Source: Faecalibacter macacae
GTDB lineage: Bacteria > Bacteroidota > Bacteroidia > Flavobacteriales > Weeksellaceae
NCBI RefSeq assembly: GCF_003687725.1
Contig: NZ_RDOJ01000002.1
Location: forward strand, 63,249-127,248
Reading direction: 5' to 3'
Length of the DNA stretch: 64,000 nt
Part shown: positions 9,173 to 18,230 of the stretch, piece by piece
Position numbering within the stretch: position 1 is the first letter of the stretch
Layout: the number at the start of each line of letters is the position of its first letter
Program-made: the position numbers and the translations under genes
Notes under the pieces: model-generated
Database searches by the model: none
What the model was told of the DNA's origin: nothing
Seen by the model: the letters and a program-made list of their open reading frames with translations, nothing else

Positions 9173-9756
9173 TGGTGTGTTTGTGTGTTGTATTGGCTTC
9201 TTTGTGTTTCAACATGTGTACGACTACATCAACAAACTACTTTTTATTTTTTCTTGAAGGGTTCAAAACTTCGATTAAAAAAATAAAAAAAATTTGTAGT
9301 GGCAATTTTTTACGGTCTGCCGTAGAGACGCTCAACCTTATTATGAGCTATACAAATGTTGTAAACTTTAAAAACTAAATTCACCTCTTTAAAAGTGAAG
9401 TGCAAATTTAAAAATATTAATTTGAAAAAACTAACATATTATGTCTAAAAACCTGATATTTTTCGAATATTATATTTTAAGAATTCTTTAAGGTTTAGAT
9501 AAATATAAACTTTATCTCTTTTTGTTATTATTTAATCAATTTCTACTGTTTTTTAATAGATTTAATTCAAAAATTATCAGATATAATAATATTACATTTC
9601 ACTAAATAGAGTGATTATAAATTATAATATTTACTTAATTATGATTTATAAAATTGAAGAATCATTAACAGTTAACTTAAAGTTAAAAAAAATGATATAT
9701 ATACAATCGGAATAGTTATTGAATAAAGCCTCAATCTTTTTAGTAAATATATATTC
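9173..9756. other. Intergenic region upstream of purL and the glycosyltransferase gene
   Basis: 584 bp between divergent genes. The purL side holds the candidate promoter and a GC-richer patch at about 9313-9332, TACGGTCTGCCGTAGAGACG, in which ACGG/CCGT form a hairpin. This resembles a degraded member of the GTAGAGACG-type palindromic repeats. The rest is very AT-rich. A 68-codon frame at 9172-9378 has no coding character. No recognisable riboswitch was seen. Confidence 0.6.
9403..9410 (-). promoter_or_regulatory. Candidate -7 element for the purL operon
   Basis: TAAATTTG on the minus strand, followed by C. No matching TTG lies at the expected -33 distance, so this rests on the -7 box alone. 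Confidence 0.45.
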
Positions 9757-11181
9757 ATGCATAATTTATCCAATAAAGTCAATCTTAACACAAGCTCCGA
9801 ACTCAATAAAAATAAAGTAATACGTAAAAAATTTATCGATAGTATTTATGAATCTAACATCAATAAAAAGGATTATTTCTTAATTTCATCTACCATAATA
9901 TTAATGTTAATTTCTATATTTTTTATTATATTTTTTAATAAAGAAATAGAAATCTGGCATACGAAAAAAATTCAAACATGGTGGGGTGCTACTTTTAATT
10001 ATTTAGGGATCATATTGCTTATAACCAAACTTAGCTTTATTCTATATCTTTTCTACTTATATACTAAATATAAAGCTGTTAAAGACATTCCATCAGAAAA
10101 CTTACCTACATGTACAGTAATAGTTCCTGCATATAATGAAGGAAAATTGGTTTTTAATACCTTATTAAGTTTAGCCGACAGCGATTATCCAACAGAAAAA
10201 CTCGAAATACTTGCTATTGATGATGGTAGTAAAGATGATACTTGGAATTGGATTAAAGAAGCTAAATTAATTTTAGGTGATCGTTTATCTATACATAAGC
10301 AACCTAAAAATATGGGGAAAAGACATGCATTACATTGGGGATTCACAACTGGGAAAGGTGAAATATTTATTACTGTTGACAGCGACTCTATTGTAAATGA
10401 TAAAACAATTAGGAACATAGTGAGTCCTTTTATTACAAATGACAATTGCGGCGCTGTAGCTGGTAATGTAAAAGTTTTAAATAAAAAAAACGGAATAATT
10501 CCTAAGATGCTAAACGTTAGTTTTGCATTTAGTTTTGAGTTTGTCCGTTCTGCACAAAGTAGCTTAGGATCTGTTTTATGCACGCCTGGAGCATTAGCAG
10601 CATATAAAAGAGAGGCTGTATTAAATTGTCTAGATTCATGGATAAATCAAACTTTTCTAGGACAACCTAGTGCAATAGGAGAAGATAGAGCGTTAACTAA
10701 TATGATTTTAAAACAAGGGTATAATGTATTATTTCAAAAAAATGCAATAGTTTATACAAATACTCCTGAGAAATACAAAAATCTTTATAAGATGTTCATC
10801 AGATGGGAAAGAAGTAATGTCAGAGAAAATATTATGATGAGCAAGTTTGCTTTCAAAAATTTCAGAACTGGAACAAAATCTGGTACTAGAATTTTACTTT
10901 TAATGCAGTGGTTGAATATTATAGTTGCTATTCCTATTTTTATTAGTGTGATTATTTTCACATTTCTTAATCCTATTCTATTTATAGCGACTAGCTTTTC
11001 TGGAATTCTAATCTTTTCTAGTATTCAAATGATTTTTTATGCAAAAAAATATAAAACAAAAGAAGCTTTATTTGCTTATGTCTATAGCATATTCTATATG
11101 TTTGGATTATTTTGGATAACACCTTATGCAATTGTAACTGCTAGAAAAAGTGGATGGCTTACAAGAGAATTAACTGAATAA
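9757..11181 (+). CDS. Membrane family 2 glycosyltransferase, hyaluronan synthase/NodC/IcaA-like
   Basis: This 474-residue processive-type glycosyltransferase probably makes and extrudes a beta-linked polysaccharide from a UDP-sugar. Two N-terminal membrane segments (about 40-60 and 81-102) precede a cytosolic GT-A domain. That domain has VIVPAYNEG, IDDGS at 154-158, the metal-binding DSDS at 208-211, the catalytic-base motif GED at 308-310, and FIRWERS near 348-353 in place of the usual QxxRW. Three or so membrane segments close the C terminus. Its monocistronic layout, with no deacetylase or export partner alongside, leaves the product undecided. It faces a PAS-LuxR regulator across a shared terminator. 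Confidence 0.85.
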   Translation: MHNLSNKVNLNTSSELNKNKVIRKKFIDSIYESNINKKDYFLISSTIILMLISIFFIIFFNKEIEIWHTKKIQTWWGATFNYLGIILLITKLSFILYLFYLYTKYKAVKDIPSENLPTCTVIVPAYNEGKLVFNTLLSLADSDYPTEKLEILAIDDGSKDDTWNWIKEAKLILGDRLSIHKQPKNMGKRHALHWGFTTGKGEIFITVDSDSIVNDKTIRNIVSPFITNDNCGAVAGNVKVLNKKNGIIPKMLNVSFAFSFEFVRSAQSSLGSVLCTPGALAAYKREAVLNCLDSWINQTFLGQPSAIGEDRALTNMILKQGYNVLFQKNAIVYTNTPEKYKNLYKMFIRWERSNVRENIMMSKFAFKNFRTGTKSGTRILLLMQWLNIIVAIPIFISVIIFTFLNPILFIATSFSGILIFSSIQMIFYAKKYKTKEALFAYVYSIFYMFGLFWITPYAIVTARKSGWLTRELTE

Positions 11182-11184
11182 AAA

Positions 11185-11212
11185 AAGCTACTAAATTTAG
11201 TAGCTTTTTTTT
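11185..11212. terminator. Bidirectional terminator
   Basis: AAAGCTACTAAA pairs with TTTAGTAGCTTT and has poly-A before and poly-T after. It can end both the glycosyltransferase gene and the convergent LuxR gene. Confidence 0.85.
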
Positions 11213-11213
11213 A

Positions 11214-11924
11214 TTAGAATTTTGCAAAACTAAGTTTATGAATCAATTCAATAAAATTAGTTGAATTTGTTTTATTTAAAATATTCTTACGATGTGTATC
11301 AATCGTGTACTTACTAATATTTAATTTATCAGAAATCTCATTACTATTTAGACCTTCTTTTATCAACGACAATATTTCAACTTCACGTTTAGATAAATTA
11401 TAACAATTATCAGAATCTAAATAAATTCCTCTTGCTTTATCAAAAGCTTTATGATCATTTATAGGTCTAACGTCATAATCGTCAATGCGTTTATGTATTA
11501 CTAAAGTTTTACTTAAATGCCCTTGATTTGTAACCTCAATTGCTTGGCATTGTTGCTGCATTGTCATTATTGTTCCATTTTTAGCTATAATTCTATAAGT
11601 ATATGTGAACAAATACTGAAAATGTTGATTGAAAGATAAATTATTTGTAAATAACAAATCTCTTTCTTCACATTTAAAGAAATAATCTAAATCATCAGTA
11701 TGAATAATCTTTATTAAATGATCTAAATTAAACGTCTTATCATCATAGCCTGTTAGAGTAGCAAATGCATTATTAACAAACACAATTTCGTTTTGAACGC
11801 AATCGTATATAAAAAAATAACTTTCAATTAATTCTGGCTGATGAGGATCTACTTGTTCATTTACTTTTGAACTTTGATTTTGAAAAAGCTCATTCCACTT
11901 TTCATTTTCTATATTCTTGTGCAT
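11214..11924 (-). CDS. PAS domain-LuxR-type transcriptional regulator
   Basis: A 236-residue regulator with an N-terminal PAS-like region (about 30-140; FIYDCVQNEIVFVNNAFATLTGYD is characteristic). A C-terminal LuxR helix-turn-helix spans about 175-236 (LSKREVEILSLIKEGLNSNEISDKL, then YTIDTHRKNIL). It lacks a receiver domain, so it probably senses a ligand or protein signal through the PAS fold. The target is unknown; the convergent glycosyltransferase gene is the nearest candidate, which is inference only. The final helix reads NFIELIHKLSFAKF. Confidence 0.85.
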   Translation of the reverse strand: MHKNIENEKWNELFQNQSSKVNEQVDPHQPELIESYFFIYDCVQNEIVFVNNAFATLTGYDDKTFNLDHLIKIIHTDDLDYFFKCEERDLLFTNNLSFNQHFQYLFTYTYRIIAKNGTIMTMQQQCQAIEVTNQGHLSKTLVIHKRIDDYDVRPINDHKAFDKARGIYLDSDNCYNLSKREVEILSLIKEGLNSNEISDKLNISKYTIDTHRKNILNKTNSTNFIELIHKLSFAKF

Positions 11925-12310
11925 TATTATTTTACTTAGTTAGATTTTTGCAAATTATTGATATTAGACTAAATAACCTATTAAAACTTAATAGATAAAT
12001 TCAATACAATTAGTTTCTAATCTTATATAAAAAACAAGATACTCATCTAAATGTAATTATTAATTACTTGACCTATAAAAAATACAATATAAGTTATTAA
12101 TTAATAAACTATATATGAATATATTAAATAATTTTAATTATTTACATAAAAAATATACAATTTTAAAGTGCTAATTCTAATTATAACTTAAAATAATATG
12201 TAATTTTTGTAAAAAAATCAATTTGAAAACAAGCTAATCTTTAAGAATTTTCACTCTTTTAAAATCAATTTCAATTAAAAAAACTAATTTTAACCCAAAG
12301 AATTAATATA
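11925..12310. other. AT-rich intergenic region
   Basis: 386 bp of strongly AT-rich DNA between the divergent LuxR-type gene and the M3 peptidase gene. No coding frame, strong hairpin or exact TAnnTTTG promoter was seen; TAATTTTTG near 12199-12207 is a one-base-expanded near match. Confidence 0.6.
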
Positions 12311-14416
12311 ATGTTTAAAAAGAAATTATTTTTTGGAATGTTGATGGGCTCAGCAATCCTAATGAATTCTTGTTCAAAATCTGAAAATGGTACTTGGGAC
12401 GAGAGTAATTATTTTTTTGCCGCAAGTGAATTACCTTACGGAACAACAGATTTTAGCAAAGTTAAAACAGCCGACTTTAAACCTGCTTTATTAGAAGGTA
12501 TGCGTCAACAAATTGAGGAAATTGGTAAAATCACTTCAAATACAGAAGCACCAAGTTTTGAAAACACTTTAGTTGAATTAGAAAAAACTGGTCAATTATT
12601 AGGTCGTGTTTCATCCTCATTTAATGTATTAACAGGAACTGAAACAAACGAAGAATTACAAGCTTTAGAAGAAGAATTAGCTCCTAAATTTGCCGCTCAT
12701 AGTGATGCAATTTACTTAAATGGAGATTTATTTGCTCGTGTTAAGAAAATCTACGAACAAAAAGATGCCTTAAATTTAGATTCAGAATCAGCTCGATTAT
12801 TAGAAACATATTATAATAAATTTGTTTTAGCTGGTGCTGATTTACCAGAAGCTGAAAAAGAAAAATTAAAGAAAATCAATGAAGAAATTGCTTCTTTAAA
12901 CACAAAATTCGGTACACAATTATTAAATGCAACTAAATCTGGTGGAATCACTTTAACAAAAGAAGAGTTAGAAGGATTATCTCAGCAAGATTTAGATGCT
13001 TTAAAACAAGAAGACGGAACGTACAAAATCTCTTTGTTAAGCACAACACAACAACCAGAATTACAAAATTTAGTAAAGAAGGAAACTCGTCAAAAATTAT
13101 TTGACGCATCATGGAATCGTACTTCTAAAGGAGATACAAATGATACACGCCAAACAATTTTAGATATTGCGAACAAACGTGCAGAAAAAGCTAAACTTTT
13201 AGGTTACGAAAATTATGCACAATGGTCATTACAATCTCAAATGGCTAAAACTCCAGAAGCTGTAAATGAATTCTTAGGTGATATGATTTCAGTTTCTACT
13301 AAAATGGCTGAAAAAGAAGCAGAAGAAATTCAGAATTTAATCAATCAAGAAGAAGTTCCTTACGAATTATCTGCAGCTGACTGGAATTTCTATTCTGAAA
13401 AAATACGTAAAGCAAAATATGATTTAGACGAAAACGAAATCAAACCTTACTTAGAAGTTTGGTCAATTTTAGAAAACGGAATTTTCTTTATGGCGAACAA
13501 AATGTACGGAATGACGTATGTTGAGCGTAAAGATATCCCAACTTGGAACAAAGATGTACGTGTGTACGAATTATTCAACGAAGACAAAACTCCAATCGGT
13601 TTATTCTATGTTGATTTCTTTAAACGTGATTCTAAACAAGGTGGAGCTTGGATGAGTAATATTGTTGAGCAATCGACTTTATTAAACCAAAAACCTGTAA
13701 TTTATAACGTATGTAACTACACAAAAGCACCAGAAGGACAGCCAACGTTAATTACTTTTGACGATGCAATTACAATGTTCCACGAATTTGGTCACGCATT
13801 ACACGGATTATTCGCTACTCAAAAATATCCATCTTTATCTGGTACAAATGTAGCACGTGATTTTGTTGAGTTCCCATCTCAATTCCACGAGCATTTTGCA
13901 ACTTATCCAGAAGTTTTAAAGAATTACGCGAAACACTACAAAACAGGAGAAGTTATGCCTGATGCGTTAATCGCTAAAATGGAAAAAGCGAAAAACTTTA
14001 ATAAAGGATATGCTTTAACTGAAATTTTATCGGCTTCTGCTTTAGATATGTCTTGGCATACAATCGGTGCTGATCAGAAAATTACTGATGCTGCTAAATT
14101 TGAAGCAGATGCTTTAGTTAAAAATAATACAGCAATCAAATCAGTTCCGCCTCGTTACGGTTCTACTTTCTTTAATCACGTATTTGGTGGTGGATATGCT
14201 GCTGGATACTATGCGTATTTATGGGCTGAAATGTTAGACCACGATGCGTTTGAATGGTTAAAAGAAAACGGAGGAATGACTCGTGAAAACGGTCAAATTT
14301 TAAGAGATAAAGTATTCTCTCGTGGTAACTCTGAAGATTATACAGAAATGTATAAAAAATTCCGCGGAAAGGAAGCTTCAGTTGATCCAATGTTAAAATA
14401 TCACGGTTTAAAATAA
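12311..14416 (+). CDS. dcp: M3 family metallopeptidase lipoprotein (peptidyl-dipeptidase Dcp-like)
   Basis: A 701-residue zinc peptidase that should remove dipeptides from the C termini of oligopeptides. The active-site motif HEFGHALH lies at about residues 491-498, with the third zinc ligand expected in the FVEFPSQFHEHF region downstream. The N terminus is a lipoprotein signal peptide with lipobox LMNSC. The mature enzyme is therefore predicted to be tethered in the periplasm, unlike cytosolic E. coli Dcp. The gene stands alone, followed by its own terminator. Oligopeptidase A-like specificity cannot be excluded. Confidence 0.9.
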   Translation: MFKKKLFFGMLMGSAILMNSCSKSENGTWDESNYFFAASELPYGTTDFSKVKTADFKPALLEGMRQQIEEIGKITSNTEAPSFENTLVELEKTGQLLGRVSSSFNVLTGTETNEELQALEEELAPKFAAHSDAIYLNGDLFARVKKIYEQKDALNLDSESARLLETYYNKFVLAGADLPEAEKEKLKKINEEIASLNTKFGTQLLNATKSGGITLTKEELEGLSQQDLDALKQEDGTYKISLLSTTQQPELQNLVKKETRQKLFDASWNRTSKGDTNDTRQTILDIANKRAEKAKLLGYENYAQWSLQSQMAKTPEAVNEFLGDMISVSTKMAEKEAEEIQNLINQEEVPYELSAADWNFYSEKIRKAKYDLDENEIKPYLEVWSILENGIFFMANKMYGMTYVERKDIPTWNKDVRVYELFNEDKTPIGLFYVDFFKRDSKQGGAWMSNIVEQSTLLNQKPVIYNVCNYTKAPEGQPTLITFDDAITMFHEFGHALHGLFATQKYPSLSGTNVARDFVEFPSQFHEHFATYPEVLKNYAKHYKTGEVMPDALIAKMEKAKNFNKGYALTEILSASALDMSWHTIGADQKITDAAKFEADALVKNNTAIKSVPPRYGSTFFNHVFGGGYAAGYYAYLWAEMLDHDAFEWLKENGGMTRENGQILRDKVFSRGNSEDYTEMYKKFRGKEASVDPMLKYHGLK

Positions 14417-14433
14417 GAATAATTCTTACATAC

Positions 14434-14468
14434 AAAAAAGGCGAAAACTAGAAGTTTTCGCCTTTTTT
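14434..14468 (+). terminator. Intrinsic terminator after the M3 peptidase gene
   Basis: GGCGAAAACT/AGTTTTCGCC stem with a three-base loop, flanked by A6 and T6. It can also serve the convergent gene ending at 14496. Confidence 0.85.
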
Positions 14469-14495
14469 AATTTTATAATAAAGCAATTATTTCAC

Positions 14496-14958
14496 TTAGA
14501 TAATTGTATCGACTGGAAATAATTTTCTGAATGTAATTCCTACTAACGGACCTGCAATAATAACTTGTAATGGATAAGCCATTGCAAAGTTTTTAGGAAT
14601 TGAAGCTAACCAATTCATAACCCAATCACTATTAAATTCTGTAAATAATAAAGAACAAATCGTAGACATAATTAATACCATTTGTGTTACAAAACATAAT
14701 GCTGAAATTAAAATCTTTTTAGGTAAAGGATCTTCTTCTTTTACAAATTTATGAATCAACGCAATTGCAGTTTTTCCTACAAAAAACCATTCGACTATCA
14801 TTGCGATTATATAAGTAATCGGAAAAATCAACCATGCTTTCTGTAAAGCTTCAAAAGTAAATCCTTCGTGTTTCATTACATTATAAGTTGTCATTAAAAA
14901 AGGCCATCATAATCGTATAAACAAGTTCTTCTCTTTTATTTACAGGCATCTGAATCAT
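14496..14958 (-). pseudogene. DUF2798-like membrane protein gene split by a +1 frameshift
   Basis: The intact frame 14894-14496 encodes 132 residues with about four hydrophobic segments in the style of DUF2798 proteins. It lacks the expected N terminus. That N terminus is encoded just upstream in another frame: from the ATG at 14958 (or 14949) it reads MPVNKREELVYTIMMAF, then FNDNL and a stop. Removing one base from the T6 run at 14896-14901 (minus strand) would join both into one protein of about 153 residues, reading MMAFLMTTYNVMKH across the junction. This may be a mutation, a sequencing error in a homopolymer, or slippage. The downstream frame could still be translated from its own ATG. 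Confidence 0.65.
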
Positions 14959-15122
14959 ATCAATTCTTTTTAATTTTTTAAAAACGTGAAAATCTAATTG
15001 AGATTAATTATGATTGATGAAAATCTTAATCAGTAATCATAATAAATATTATCAATAAATTTGATTGAATATGAATCTAATTATCAATAAAATCAATTTA
15101 TGAAAATCAATTCTATTATTCT

Positions 15123-15152
15123 TTGATTTTTTTTATCAAAACAATAAATTTG
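15123..15152 (+). promoter_or_regulatory. Promoter of yebC
   Basis: TTG at 15123-15125, a 19-base spacer, and TAAATTTG at 15145-15152. This is an exact fit to the Bacteroidota consensus and predicts a leader of about 17 nt. Confidence 0.75.
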
Positions 15153-15172
15153 CATCAACAAAATATTAATCA

Positions 15173-15907
15173 ATGGGAAGAGCTTTTGAATTTAGAAAAG
15201 GGCGTAAAATGAAACGTTGGGCTGCAATGTCTAAAGCGTTTACAAGAATTGGTAAGGACATCGTAATGGCTGTAAAAGCTGGTGGACCAGATCCTAGTTC
15301 AAATTCTCAATTACGTGCAGTTATCCAAAATGCGAAAGCGGCTAATATGCCAAAAGATAACATTGAACGCGCGATTAAGAAAGCATCTGACAAAAATACT
15401 GAAAACTATAAAGAAGTACTTTTTGAAGGTTACGGACCACACGGTATTGCTATTATCGTTGAAACTTCAACAGACAACAACAACCGTACAGTTGCTAATG
15501 TTCGTTCTTATTTCAGTAAATGTAACGGTCAATTAGGAACACAAGGTTCTGTAGAGTTTATGTTTGACCATATTTGTAACTTCAAAATTCAAAAACCTGA
15601 AGGATTCGATATGGAAGAATTAGAATTCGAGATGATTGATTTTGGAGTTGAAGAAGTTTTCGAAGACGAAGATGGAATTGTTTTAATTGCTCCATTTGAA
15701 AATTATGGAACAATCTTCAAATCCTTAGAAGAAGGTGGTTATTCAATTATTTCTTCTGAGTTTGAAAGAATTCCTCAAACAACTAAAGAATTAACAGAAG
15801 AACAAAAAGCTGATATCGAAAAGTTATTAGAGAAATTTGACGAAGATGAAGACGTAAACCACGTTTATCATACAATGTTAGAAGACGAAGAAGAGGAAGA
15901 AGCTTAA
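15173..15907 (+). CDS. yebC: YebC/TACO1 family protein
   Basis: A 244-residue member of the YebC/PmpR family. The variant N terminus MGRAFEFRKGRKMKRWAAMSK leads into the conserved PSSNSQLRAVIQNAKAANMPKDNIERAI block (about 43-70) and then GYGPHGIAIIVE. Family members were described as DNA-binding regulators and more recently as translation factors that relieve ribosome stalling. The very acidic C-terminal tail (DEEEEEA) is normal for the family. The gene is monocistronic, with a clear promoter and terminator. Confidence 0.93.
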   Translation: MGRAFEFRKGRKMKRWAAMSKAFTRIGKDIVMAVKAGGPDPSSNSQLRAVIQNAKAANMPKDNIERAIKKASDKNTENYKEVLFEGYGPHGIAIIVETSTDNNNRTVANVRSYFSKCNGQLGTQGSVEFMFDHICNFKIQKPEGFDMEELEFEMIDFGVEEVFEDEDGIVLIAPFENYGTIFKSLEEGGYSIISSEFERIPQTTKELTEEQKADIEKLLEKFDEDEDVNHVYHTMLEDEEEEEA

Positions 15908-15931
15908 TTTCTTATTCTTATCTAAAATATT

Positions 15932-15959
15932 ACCTCTCATAAATTTGAGAGGTTTTTTT
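15932..15959 (+). terminator. Terminator after yebC
   Basis: ACCTCTCA/TTGAGAGGT stem-loop followed by T7. Confidence 0.85.
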
Positions 15960-15994
15960 ATACACAAAAATGAAGAAAACATTACTTTTACCTA

Positions 15995-17206
15995 ATGACC
16001 AAACAACTCATAAAACCACAATATAAACTAGGCCGAAAAGGACTTATATTTTTAATTTTTCTTTTAAATATGACTGGTCCAATGTCTACAGATTTATATC
16101 TATCTGCATTCCCTACTCTACTAAAAGAATTTAATACAACATCAAATATATTAAACTACACCTTAGTTGGTTTCTTTATCAGTTTTGCAATTGGAATGTT
16201 ATTTATAGGTCCATTAAGCGATAAAATAGGTAGAAAACCAGTTTTACTTTCAGGGATTTTCATTTATGGATTATCTTCCTTATTCTGTTCATTTTCTACT
16301 TCCGTAGAGATGTTAATCTTTTTTAGAGTTACACAAGCTATTGGAGCTGGAGGAATGATTGCTGTTTCTACAGCCATGGTAAAAGATAGTTTTACGGACG
16401 AAGACAGACCAGGAATTATCGCATTATTACAAATGCTTGGTGCTTTCGCTCCTACTGTTGCGCCATTAATTGGTGCTCAAATTTTAAAATATTATTCTTG
16501 GCAAGTTACATTTGATGTATTAGCAGCCTCTGCTTTATTTTCATTTATTATAAGTTTATTTGTCACAGAAACACTTGATAAAAAAGACCGATTAAAAGGA
16601 AATATATTTACTTCTGTTTTATCATTAAAAGACATATTAATCAATAAGCCATTCATTACATTTTTATTATCAATGTACGGAATGTCGCTTATTTACATGT
16701 CGTTTCTTGCTATTAGTTCTTATATCTATATCGAATGGTTTAACCTTTCAGAAACCGAATACAGTTTATTTTTTGCTGTCAATTCAATGATACTTTTAGT
16801 AGGTCCTAATGTATATTTATTAGTAAGAAAACATTTATTACCTAATCAAATTGTACAAATTACATTTGCAACAGTTTTAATTGCTGGATTTTTAATCTTA
16901 ACTATTGGTAAAATTTCGCCCTATCTATTTTTACTTTCTTTTGCTCCAATTACATTTAGTAATGGTTTTTTAAGATCATTTTCATCAAATATTTTATTAG
17001 GCCAAAAAGAAATGAATTCTGGTGGCGTTTCATCAGTTATGAATTTTTCCGGAACAGCTTTAGGAGCTATAGGAATGATGTTAGGTACCTTAGGGTGGAC
17101 TAATTATGTACAAGGACTTGGATGGATCACTTTTATTGGTGTTTCTTTTAGTATTACTTTATGGATAATTTTCCTTAAAAAAGGCTATAAATTACACGGA
17201 ATGTAA
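15995..17206 (+). CDS. Bcr/CflA-type MFS drug efflux transporter
   Basis: This 403-residue protein has twelve predicted membrane helices. The first helix holds the hallmark MTGPMSTDLYLSAFPTL of the Bcr/CflA subfamily. The loop 2-3 signature GPLSDKIGRKPV and GAGGMIAVSTAMVKD in helix 4 are also present. It should export small toxic compounds by proton antiport across the inner membrane. Substrate cannot be told from sequence. A near-consensus -7 box (TACTTTTA) sits at 15983-15990. Start ATG at 15995; the MTKQLIKPQYKLGRKG leader is cytosolic and basic. Confidence 0.9.
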   Translation: MTKQLIKPQYKLGRKGLIFLIFLLNMTGPMSTDLYLSAFPTLLKEFNTTSNILNYTLVGFFISFAIGMLFIGPLSDKIGRKPVLLSGIFIYGLSSLFCSFSTSVEMLIFFRVTQAIGAGGMIAVSTAMVKDSFTDEDRPGIIALLQMLGAFAPTVAPLIGAQILKYYSWQVTFDVLAASALFSFIISLFVTETLDKKDRLKGNIFTSVLSLKDILINKPFITFLLSMYGMSLIYMSFLAISSYIYIEWFNLSETEYSLFFAVNSMILLVGPNVYLLVRKHLLPNQIVQITFATVLIAGFLILTIGKISPYLFLLSFAPITFSNGFLRSFSSNILLGQKEMNSGGVSSVMNFSGTALGAIGMMLGTLGWTNYVQGLGWITFIGVSFSITLWIIFLKKGYKLHGM

Positions 17207-17306
17207 CAATAGATAAAAGCTAAATACACACTTATTATGATTAATAAAATTTAAGTTATAATAGAATATTTCAATCAATTTTATGAATTATTTTAATTTT
17301 CAGCCG

Positions 17307-17314
17307 TACTTTTG
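17307..17314 (+). promoter_or_regulatory. -7 element upstream of the MBL hydrolase gene
   Basis: An exact TACTTTTG followed by C. It predicts a start of transcription near 17318, which rules out the in-frame TTG at 17312 as the translation start and favours the ATG at 17342. No TTG at -33. Confidence 0.6.
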
Positions 17315-17341
17315 CACTCATTTTGTCGTAAAATAGTAAGA

Positions 17342-18076
17342 ATGATTAAAATTTATCCGTTAAGAGAAGTACAATACCAAGTAAACAATACTAAAGAATT
17401 TAATTACATAGAGAATTTAGACTTAGTTGATGAAGCTAATGGTTATGTTTTAACGGTTCGTCCTTTTTTAGTTCATGTTGGTGATGAATTAATTTTAATT
17501 GATGCAGGATTTGGATTACACCAAGATGGTAAATCTCAGTTGGTAGAAAGAATCGAAGAAGTTGGATTCTATGCTACTGCAGTTTCTCGTGTTTTAATTT
17601 CGCACTTACACAAAGATCATATTGGTGGTATTGGACGCATGGTCGAAAATAAATTAGAAACTTACTTTCCGAATGCTAAAATTTACATTCATGAAGACGA
17701 AATGATGTATACAATGGCTTTAGAAGGTCATCAATCTTATGATTATAACATTATCAAAGGTTTACAATACCATCCACAAGTAAACTATTTACGTGAGGAT
17801 TCAGGTCAAATCACTAAAAACATTCGTTTTGAAAAAGTTGGTGGTCACGTTCCACATCAAATGGTTTTCTGGATTTCAGATGAAGATGATACAGTTTTTT
17901 ACGGAGCAGATAATTTACCACAATTAAGTTATTTAAAATACGATTGCTCATTCAAAAATGATGTTAATGGTAAAGATGCTCAAGATTCTCGTCGCATTTG
18001 GCAAGAGCAAATGAAAAAAGAAAATTGGACCGTTTTATTCTATCACGGAAAAACTACAGCTGTTAAGAAATTCTAA
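17342..18076 (+). CDS. Metallo-beta-lactamase fold hydrolase
   Basis: A 244-residue MBL-fold protein with the metal-binding motif SHLHKDHIGG at about residues 86-95 (HxHxDH). A further His (GGHVPHQMVFWI) and Asp (FYGADNLP) follow in the order expected for a di-zinc site. The closing FYHGKTTAV supplies the last His. The general quorum-lactonase/glyoxalase II-like shape does not reveal the substrate. The in-frame TTG at 17312 would add ten residues but falls inside the promoter, so 17342 is preferred. The gene is monocistronic with a strong terminator. Confidence 0.88.
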   Translation: MIKIYPLREVQYQVNNTKEFNYIENLDLVDEANGYVLTVRPFLVHVGDELILIDAGFGLHQDGKSQLVERIEEVGFYATAVSRVLISHLHKDHIGGIGRMVENKLETYFPNAKIYIHEDEMMYTMALEGHQSYDYNIIKGLQYHPQVNYLREDSGQITKNIRFEKVGGHVPHQMVFWISDEDDTVFYGADNLPQLSYLKYDCSFKNDVNGKDAQDSRRIWQEQMKKENWTVLFYHGKTTAVKKF

Positions 18077-18096
18077 TTTCAGAACAATATATATTC

Positions 18097-18130
18097 AAAA
18101 GCTCGAACTTCTAAGTTCGAGCTTTTTTTA
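18097..18130 (+). terminator. Terminator after the MBL gene
   Basis: Long stem AAGCTCGAACTT/AAGTTCGAGCTT with a short CT loop and a T-tract. Confidence 0.85.
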
Positions 18131-18230
18131 TGCTATATTTTTATGAATCAATTCTATAAAATTTAACATTTATCACGACACTACTTGGCAGAATGAAACT
18201 TGAATTTTGCAATGCAAAAAAATTTCAACA

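Noticed and set aside
9172-9378. 68-codon plus-strand frame opposite the purL start
   Set aside because: It is Phe/Lys/Ser-rich low-complexity sequence lying in the purL leader, with no domain and no promoter.
14172-14435. 87-codon minus-strand frame under the M3 peptidase gene
   Set aside because: Antisense shadow of the conserved C terminus of the peptidase.
17312-17341. TTG start for the MBL hydrolase
   Set aside because: It lies inside the predicted -7 promoter box, and the extra ten residues are not family-like.
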